DNA of 23,183 bases, from positions 1 to 23,183 of IMG/VR virus record IMGVR_UViG_3300010885_040028; one strand, 5' to 3'. Positions within the stretch are counted from its first letter, which is position 1, and every line of letters begins with the position of its first letter. Below are positions 8,848-16,400 of the stretch, in pieces. A model generated the notes under the pieces. That model did not search any database, was not told the DNA's origin, and saw only the letters and a program-made list of their open reading frames with translations. The translations under genes and the position numbers were made by a program. The stretch is from a virus.

Positions 8848-9879
8848 TTATTTATTAGTCAGTTTGAAATAACCATATCCATAATTCTGCATATCTTGTA
8901 ATGTTTTAACCTCCCCCAACCTTTGTATTTTTTCATATCCTGAATTTTTCCCCCTCTCAATGAAAACATTTGAATATATTTGAATATCAGAAACGCTCTT
9001 CATCAAAACATCATTTTTAACAATTGGTGTTGGTGTTGTTTTTTTAACATTAAAGTTTTTTAGATTAAAACTTGTTATTCCATTTGGAAAATCCAAATAA
9101 TTAATATCATTTATTGTGTATGCGGTATATTCACTTTTTATTTCTGTAACAAATCCAGTAAAGTTATCTTTTTCAATTTTAATATTTGTTTTAAGAATAC
9201 CACCATAAGAAACTAAATCATTTAATCTTGATTTTGTGAAACCTGACACATTTATATTTTGAGTAGAATTATCATAATATTTGCGTAACCCAGTATCCCC
9301 AGTAAATATATAATCATACTCAATTGTTTGACCTTTTAATACACCAAAATTGGGAGTAAATGTAAATGTTCCGTTTGGGTTTTCCGCCACCACCAATTTA
9401 AATGGTTTTGTAATTGTTTTGCTAATTATATTTGTTCCAAATGTGTTTTTTTGTGTTAGAGTTATCACATATTTACCATCACTTTTTATATAATTATGAC
9501 ATTGTTTTGCATTTTTAATTTGAAAATCAACAGAACCATCCCCCCAATTTATATCATATGTTGAATTTTCAGTTGCTGTTTTAAAAATAGATGTATTTGT
9601 TACACAATATTCAGTTTCTGATATACCCGTGAAAACAAAATTTGTTGCCACATCTTGTTGAATAATATCACCATCAAATTCAGAATAATAACCCATATCA
9701 ATATTATCTTGTGTTAATAATATGGGTATGGTTAATCCAGTTAATGTTGACGCACCGTTTGTTCCACCAGTTAGAACATTTGTCATACCAGTATAAACCC
9801 CAACAGAATTGCCACTATAATTGAACACCTTAACCATTGAAGATATTGATTCTGGTGATATTTTTATTCTATATATCAT
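8848..9879 (-). CDS. PKD-like domain structural protein (343 aa)
   Basis: 343 residues, ATG at 9879. Residues about 92-160 resemble a PKD or immunoglobulin-like fold, with the hallmark WGDGS (residues 112-116), then a Cys-His-Asn-Tyr turn and a GKYVITL strand. PKD domains are extracellular carbohydrate- or protein-contacting modules common in Bacteroidota surface proteins and in some phage tail proteins. The N-terminal part is Gly/Thr-rich and beta-like. The C-terminal part (about 285-343) holds a small TPTP motif and ends YGYFKLTNK. The gene lies 2 bases after the 194-residue gene and 35 bases before the 297-residue gene. The PKD call rests on the motif alone. A virion-surface role is inferred. 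Confidence 0.72.
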   Translation of the reverse strand: MIYRIKISPESISSMVKVFNYSGNSVGVYTGMTNVLTGGTNGASTLTGLTIPILLTQDNIDMGYYSEFDGDIIQQDVATNFVFTGISETEYCVTNTSIFKTATENSTYDINWGDGSVDFQIKNAKQCHNYIKSDGKYVITLTQKNTFGTNIISKTITKPFKLVVAENPNGTFTFTPNFGVLKGQTIEYDYIFTGDTGLRKYYDNSTQNINVSGFTKSRLNDLVSYGGILKTNIKIEKDNFTGFVTEIKSEYTAYTINDINYLDFPNGITSFNLKNFNVKKTTPTPIVKNDVLMKSVSDIQIYSNVFIERGKNSGYEKIQRLGEVKTLQDMQNYGYGYFKLTNK

Positions 9880-9881
9880 TA

Positions 9882-10466
9882 TTATCTACTTATATACTCA
9901 TACCAAGTAATTGGTGAATCTTTAATCCCAACTCTTTTATTGTCTTGTTTTATATCAAAATACTCATATGTCTTTGTAATATAATCCAAATCTAATCTAT
10001 AATAAAAATCAAAAACTTCATTTAAATTATACCTATCAGTTATATTTGTTGCCCCTTGGCAGACATTTGAAAAGTTGGTAACATTTCCTGTTTTACCATT
10101 GAAAAAAGACACTCTAACATAAAAGGTATCAAGATTAAAAATGGTCTTATCCCTTAACCAATAAATATAGAATCCTTCTGTATTTAAATCATAATCTAAA
10201 AAATATTCAGGCAAAACAATATCATTTGATTTAATACCATTTTTGGCTTGTAATATTATGGTGAAATATAACTTTTGTGATTTGTTGAAAGGGGTATCAT
10301 AATAATCTAATTTAAAGAAAGAATTTTCAAAACCATTAGAATTAATATCAGCATTAATAAATTTAGTTCTATCAGTCATATAACTAACACCCCAATTATT
10401 AACCTTGGTAATATCATTGCCTGTTAAAAAATTAAATTTAAAATTTAAACTATAATCTGAAATCAT
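9882..10466 (-). CDS. Small phage structural protein, unknown (194 aa)
   Basis: 194 residues, ATG at 10466, 5 bases after the stop of the FISUMP-domain gene and 2 bases before the PKD-like gene. The sequence is rich in aromatic residues (Phe, Tyr), Asp and Asn, with alternating beta-like segments (FYVRVSFFNGKTGNVTNFSN near 121-140). It has one cysteine and no membrane helix or signal peptide. I do not recognise a family. Its size and place suggest a small tail or baseplate accessory subunit, which is inference. Confidence 0.72.
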   Translation of the reverse strand: MISDYSLNFKFNFLTGNDITKVNNWGVSYMTDRTKFINADINSNGFENSFFKLDYYDTPFNKSQKLYFTIILQAKNGIKSNDIVLPEYFLDYDLNTEGFYIYWLRDKTIFNLDTFYVRVSFFNGKTGNVTNFSNVCQGATNITDRYNLNEVFDFYYRLDLDYITKTYEYFDIKQDNKRVGIKDSPITWYEYISR

Positions 10467-10471
10467 TTATT

Positions 10472-11785
10472 TTAAATTTTTACACATCTAATAGAATATC
10501 CATTATTTTTATTATCACACCCAGCATTATTGAAATCATTATTATTATAATTAACATTTGAATGTGATTTTAAACCAGGTAAACAAAGACCACCTGAACT
10601 CTGCCAGTAGAAAGCCTTTTCACCCTCTTTCTCAAAATTACCTTTATAATCCCTACTTCCAACAGGTATTGCATTAAATTTGGAACTGTTATTCGCATCA
10701 GTATTTGGGGCATCCCACCATGTTGTTCCACTTATTTTGATTTCACCTCCTGAATTTGCACCACCAAGGTAATTCTTTAATGTTGTGAAATCTTGATAAC
10801 TAGGAACTTTATATCCAGTTGGGCAAACACCCCTTACATCAGTTGCAACAAACCAATTATATAATGGACCAAAACAAGCTGATGTATTGTTATAATAAGA
10901 ATATGCGCCAATTGTGGCATTTTTCCATAGAGTTGTATCTGTAATGTTAGGAATAACACTACCATCATTATAACTTGTGGTCATTAAGTTTTCTTTAAGC
11001 CAAGTTTGTGTACCAATATTAACTGTACTATAATAATTAGACATAACATCTTGAACAAGAGAACCACTACATGCCGTAATTTCTTTAATCACACCCAAAT
11101 ATATTTCAACAACAACGCTCTCAATAGAATTAACATACCAACCATCTTCTAATTTAGTATAAATACCACCAGATAAGGTATATAAAGAATCATTTACTCT
11201 GGCGGTTTGTGGCGTTCTTTGTGTTGTCACATATACCCCAATACACTCACCATTGCAACCATAATTGTTTGTACCACAGAATGTTTGTGAACAAGCACTT
11301 TCTTTGCTATTAAATTTGAACCAAGTTCCACAACCACCAGAAGGTGATCCGCCAGCAAAAATGGTGATTGGGCAAGTTTCTTTAAATAATTTTAAGTTTG
11401 TAACACCATAATAATTAAGTAAAGGTGAACTTGCTGTTGGCGTAACTGTCCTTGTTGGTGTAACAGTATTAGTTGGCGTTGGAGTTACTGACGCTTGATT
11501 TGTAGGCGTTACAGTAGGAGTTACAGACATAGTAGGAGTTACCGTTTGAGTTGGGGTTGTAGTCATAGTAGGAGTTGGCGTTGGTGATGCAGCAATAGCA
11601 CCCTTATGCTGAAATCGAACAATTTCATAATCAACAATATTATTTACCGCATCATTTAAAACAACATCCTCATATTTAGAAATAGAATCATCTACCCCTA
11701 AATTATCAAAATTAATATTAACTGGTAGTTTTATTGTAATATCAGTAATAGTAGGTTGAATTAACCTATATTTATTCACACTCAT
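10472..11785 (-). CDS. PT-linker protein with C-terminal FISUMP (Fib_succ_major) domain, probable receptor-binding protein
   Basis: 437 residues from ATG at 11785. A TTG one codon upstream (11788) would add a single Met, and I prefer the ATG. Residues 1-66 are an N-terminal anchor-like region. Residues 67-117 are a PT-rich linker. Residues about 120-245 are a domain with several cysteines. Residues about 249-437 match the FISUMP family, a C-type-lectin-like fold: VNIGTQTWLKENL, then G-LYNWF, CPTGYKVPS, LGG, WW, N-S-KFNAIPVGSRD, and a C-terminal GYSIRCVKI. The start overlaps the end of the 553-residue gene by 14 bases, pointing to coupling. FISUMP domains are abundant in Fibrobacter and Bacteroidota secreted proteins. 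Placed at the C-terminus of a tail-operon protein behind a flexible linker, it is a good candidate for receptor binding. The last 35 residues are very Asn-rich. Confidence 0.85.
   Translation of the reverse strand: MSVNKYRLIQPTITDITIKLPVNINFDNLGVDDSISKYEDVVLNDAVNNIVDYEIVRFQHKGAIAASPTPTPTMTTTPTQTVTPTMSVTPTVTPTNQASVTPTPTNTVTPTRTVTPTASSPLLNYYGVTNLKLFKETCPITIFAGGSPSGGCGTWFKFNSKESACSQTFCGTNNYGCNGECIGVYVTTQRTPQTARVNDSLYTLSGGIYTKLEDGWYVNSIESVVVEIYLGVIKEITACSGSLVQDVMSNYYSTVNIGTQTWLKENLMTTSYNDGSVIPNITDTTLWKNATIGAYSYYNNTSACFGPLYNWFVATDVRGVCPTGYKVPSYQDFTTLKNYLGGANSGGEIKISGTTWWDAPNTDANNSSKFNAIPVGSRDYKGNFEKEGEKAFYWQSSGGLCLPGLKSHSNVNYNNNDFNNAGCDNKNNGYSIRCVKI
11435..11587 (-). repeat. PT-linker repeat
   Basis: This encodes about 51 residues of TPTPTMTTTPTQTV and similar units in the FISUMP-domain gene. 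It includes the [15 protein letters not shown] variant that resembles the linker of the 347-residue gene about 9 kb away. Confidence 0.8.
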
Positions 11786-13433
11786 CAATAATGGGTTTTA
11801 TTATAGTATCACTTCCAATATTCATAGAATCGTTAAAGAAATCATAACCCCCAACATCTGGAAATAATTTAAATAACGCATTGGTAAATGGATAAAAAGT
11901 ATTGTTTATAAATGGATAATTAACCCCATTTGATGTTTCATCAAAAAAACCAACATTATAAATATCCCTCCATCTATAACCGCCATCAAATTTTAAATAA
12001 AAAGCATAATTAGGTAAGTTTACCACAGATAACTTAGTATTTGTTGTTTCAACATAGTTAGAAAAAACCTTTAAAACCATTTTATTATGTGGTTTGTAAT
12101 AATAGCCATACTTATCATTGTTAAATTTATCTAATTTAAAGATATTAGATGAATGCTTTAATTTATAATGAAATTCTGAAACAACCCTTTCTTGTTGATC
12201 ATATTGATTATATTCGCAAAAATCACCATCAAACTCACTAGGATGTTTATAATAGAAAAACTCTTTGTTTTGAGCATCAAAATATGATGAAGGTAAAACA
12301 TTGCTATTTGATTTTGGATTGCTTTTATCCCACCAGGAATCAACCCCCTCTCTTATATTAAAAGACCATCCTTGTTTCATGCTTTCACCTCTATTTGCAA
12401 AAAAACCAGAATAACCTTTAAAAACCATTGTTAAGAAAATTTCAGTTATTGGTCTATTCTTGTTATCCAATAAACCCTCAATGTCCATCTCATTCTCAAC
12501 ACTAAAATTATAAGAAAAATTGGAACTCTTCTTCATTAATAAGGGGTTATTATTATAATAACTTTCAACATATTTACCATCAAGAACCCCAACTTGAAAG
12601 CCTGATTTTGTAACAATAACTTTATCACCCCCCTCAATTACCTTATGTTGCCTAATATAATATGTTGATGTTGTTTCAAGCGCATTATTATCAATAACAA
12701 CTCGTTTCAATGTTCCAACAACATTAGATGGAATCTCATTAGCAGTATTAAAAATATTTACAATATTCTTATCTGAATTAAAACTATTATCACCAAATGA
12801 ATATACCTTATAAAGTTTTTCAACCCCAGCTATTTTAATTAAAATGCTTTCATTCTCATTTAAATTATGATATAACCCACAAATTATTCTAACCAAATTG
12901 AAACCATTGATAATAACGTGTTCTGTTATAAATGGAATACCATCTTTTACCTTCCAATTAATTTCTTTATTCTTTATATTAATTGATAAATCTTTTTCAT
13001 AATCTTCTTTATATGGGTATGTAATATATGCACCCCAATTATATGTATAAGCACTCACGCTCTCATAACCAAAACTATTTGGTTTTGTTCCTCTGAAAAT
13101 ATCAAACTCATAGGATTGTAACAACCCTTTTTCAGTACCCTCACTCTGAATATTTAATGTTGATTGTAGGGGATATATTAAATCATCCTTATATTTACTA
13201 CTTGTTGACCCAGAATATATATTGTTATAAACATAATTAACATTGAAAACAGGTCTGATTTTAAATGACTTGTTTTTTTCGCTAATATATAAATCCCTTA
13301 AATCAATTGTTGATGATTTATCATACTCAATCAAATCTTTTGATGTTGATGATAAATCAATCTGGATTTGGGGGTCCACCTCAATTCCAAGTTTGTTTCT
13401 ATAAATGCTAGGGATAATATTAAATTTATTCAT
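11772..13433 (-). CDS. Large phage structural protein, unknown (553 aa)
   Basis: 553 residues, ATG at 13433, overlapping the end of the 1667-residue gene by 8 bases. The N-terminus is MNKFNIIPSIYRNKLGIEVD. The sequence is very rich in Asn, Tyr, Phe and Lys. A central segment, residues about 335-385, contains GYSGFFANRGESMKQGWSF, and the C-terminal part has GGYRWRDIYNVGFFDE. No repeats, membrane helix or signal peptide are visible. It ends 14 bases inside the FISUMP-domain gene. The tight overlaps on both sides suggest that it is made together with its neighbours and may carry the FISUMP protein on the virion. I do not recognise a family. Confidence 0.78.
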   Translation of the reverse strand: MNKFNIIPSIYRNKLGIEVDPQIQIDLSSTSKDLIEYDKSSTIDLRDLYISEKNKSFKIRPVFNVNYVYNNIYSGSTSSKYKDDLIYPLQSTLNIQSEGTEKGLLQSYEFDIFRGTKPNSFGYESVSAYTYNWGAYITYPYKEDYEKDLSINIKNKEINWKVKDGIPFITEHVIINGFNLVRIICGLYHNLNENESILIKIAGVEKLYKVYSFGDNSFNSDKNIVNIFNTANEIPSNVVGTLKRVVIDNNALETTSTYYIRQHKVIEGGDKVIVTKSGFQVGVLDGKYVESYYNNNPLLMKKSSNFSYNFSVENEMDIEGLLDNKNRPITEIFLTMVFKGYSGFFANRGESMKQGWSFNIREGVDSWWDKSNPKSNSNVLPSSYFDAQNKEFFYYKHPSEFDGDFCEYNQYDQQERVVSEFHYKLKHSSNIFKLDKFNNDKYGYYYKPHNKMVLKVFSNYVETTNTKLSVVNLPNYAFYLKFDGGYRWRDIYNVGFFDETSNGVNYPFINNTFYPFTNALFKLFPDVGGYDFFNDSMNIGSDTIIKPIIDECE

Positions 13434-16400
13434 TTAAATATTTTGTTTTAAATTTATCCAAAGCTGAAAAACCTTTCTTTATTCCAAAATAGAAATGGAA
13501 TGGTGCGCCAACAACAAAAGAATCAGATTTAGCAGATTCTTTATAATATTTGTTATCTTTTTCTGCAAAAATATAACCCCTATCATTGTTATAACTTAAA
13601 TCAAAAGATGAGTCAGAAAAATAATCTGTTGTTGTATAATTTTCTATATCTGTATTTGGTTTTATTCTTTCAAGGGATTGATATCTTTTTGATATAATAT
13701 TACTCTGATTTGTCCCCCAATCATTTTCATCATTCCCAAATATTGTTTTTGTTTTTTTTGCTAACATCCAAGAATAAAATGGAACTTCTTGCGAATTATT
13801 TCCATAATTTTGTATAACCAATGCACCTCCTTGCCTGAAATTAACTCTACCCGGGGTGATATGGTCTTTTAATTGTAAATCAGCTTGTGATGATGAGTAG
13901 AAAACACCCATAAAGTTTTTATTATTCTCTCTAAAAACAATAGTAGGGGAATTAACCTCAGTAAACGCATATATTTCTGGGGAAAATTTAACAACCCCAA
14001 ATTCAGAATTAATTGATAAAATTTGAGCTAAATCACCATCTACTTTTTTACCTAATCTACTAAAAAATGAATTAACTAATGTGTTATTTACTAAACTTTT
14101 CATCCAAACTTCTGAATCAAGAATCCTACTAACTATAAATAGATTTAATAAATCTGAATTATCATAATGACTTGTTGCATTTAAAGCATTAACAACATAC
14201 CCAAAAGTACTGAAATCATTAAATGTTCTTTCCAACCTATTCTTAACACCTAAATTAATTATTGTTGTTGGGTACATTAAATTTCGTACATTTATTGAAG
14301 TTTTAGATGGAGTAACACTACCAACAAACTTTTTAACACTTGAACTATAAGGTGAACTTCTATAATAGAAATTATTTGTTGCTCTATCATAATATGCAAT
14401 ATCCTTACAATAAATAGGATTTAACTGATTACCACCAAATTTATTTAACCTAAATGAAAACATAAATAAAGAACCGTTAACCCAGTTATTTGAAAATGTT
14501 TCAGAAATAATGCCTTGACATAATGCAAAATTTAATCTAAACCTCAACAACCATTCTCTAAACGCTTTCATATCTATGGGCAAATCAAGTATTGGTCGTT
14601 TAACTAAAACATAACAACCGTTTTTAATTTGAATTACTTTCTTATTTGGTGTTTTGCAAATATCTTTAATTTTTATTCTACCCTCTAAATCATTTTCATA
14701 ACAATCAAACGATACTAAATTAGAACAATTACTAAAAGTACTGATAACATTATCCTCATATGGCAAACCTTTTAAGTTGTTTGTTATAATACTTGAATCA
14801 AAAACTGAATTAATATATATTGGTGTTTGCTCCCCTTTGGATTTTTTAGGTATTACATATATATTAAATGCATTATTCTGTTGTAAGACACCTACACCGT
14901 TAGAATACCAAGTAGAACCATCTAATATATCCGATGTTGGTAATCTATCATTCCTTAATACAATCTTGTTTTTATTAGTTTTTTCTAATAAAGAATCTTT
15001 AAATTCCCTATGCGAACTGTAAGAATGGTACAACATATACTTATTAAACCCATTAAAGTCATTCTTATCAGTAATATTACCAACACCAACCATATATGTA
15101 CCCCCATTAAAATCTAATTTTGATAAACTATATTTTGAATCAATTAAACTATTTGGTGTAATTTTTGGAAAATTGTTTTCACCCCCAGCACGTTCACCAT
15201 TTTGTACAAAAAAGTTAATATCAATAAGTTCACGACTAGGGCTTGCTCTAAACCAATTTTTAAGGAATGTAACCAAAAAAGGTAAAACACCTAAAACCCT
15301 AATAAGAGGATTTACAATAATAGGTTTATCATTTAGAATACCAGAATAATATGAAAGAGCATCTGTTTTATATGTTTTAAATTGATTATTTGGTTCAAAT
15401 AAATATGATTCAAAAAAAACATCATCAACATTTGTTAATGTTTGAACAGTATAACTACTCCCACTTTCCTTTTCATTTAGTTTTTGTATTGGTATATTTA
15501 ATTTAGTGCTAGCTGTTATTTTAACAGCTGAATAATCATCATGCCCAAATATTTTACCCAAACCATATGTGTTTGTATATTCAGGTGAATATGGATCCAC
15601 ACCTCTTTGAAGTATTAAAACATATTTGTTATCAATATCCTGGAAATACTGAATTGGGTTATCTATAATTAATTCCTTCCCAATATCACCATCAAGTTTA
15701 ACTCTTAAAACTGTTGGTGAGGTTAATATACTTGGTAAATAACCTTTTTTTGTTTTATCAGCTACCGCAATATAATTAGAATATGTTAAACCAGTTAATA
15801 CTTGAAAATATTCAATATCTGATGGGTAATAAGATGTATTTGTAATATCCTCAACTATTGGCAATGTATATTGTGTTGATTCAAGGTCAATATCTTGTGT
15901 AACAGCATATTTTACTGTTATATTTTTATTCTGTTCATTTATTTTAATAGACCCTGGTACTCCAAAAAATGTTTCACCATTATCTGTAAGACCAGTAAAT
16001 TTAAAATTAATATCTTTTGATAACTTATTATCAACAAATGTAATTACCTCGCCTGATTTTATTTCAACATCAGATAAAACAACAATAACATTATCATAAT
16101 GATAAACAAATTTATTAACATCTAAATCACTAGCAAATGAAACCTCAATCTTATTTGCACCTGAAAAGTAATTATTCCTTAAATTAAAATAATTAATCCT
16201 CTCGCCAATAGGTAATGTTTCACTATAAATTAGCATTTTTTTATTAATTACTGGTAATTTATATTCATCAGACCTTGGCATTTTTCTATCTGTTTCACCC
16301 CCACCCCTACTATTAGCATTTTCTACTCTACCAGCAATTGCTTGAGTCATAAGTAATACAATAATATCTTTATCCTCTTCATATTTTGTATCATCAACAA

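Noticed and set aside
12158-12343. Short minus-strand frame inside the 553-residue gene
   Set aside because: It is an out-of-frame shadow within a long, well-supported coding sequence, without its own start signals.
14777-15022. Plus-strand 81-codon frame
   Set aside because: It lies opposite the 1667-residue gene, with no matching context or recognisable protein.
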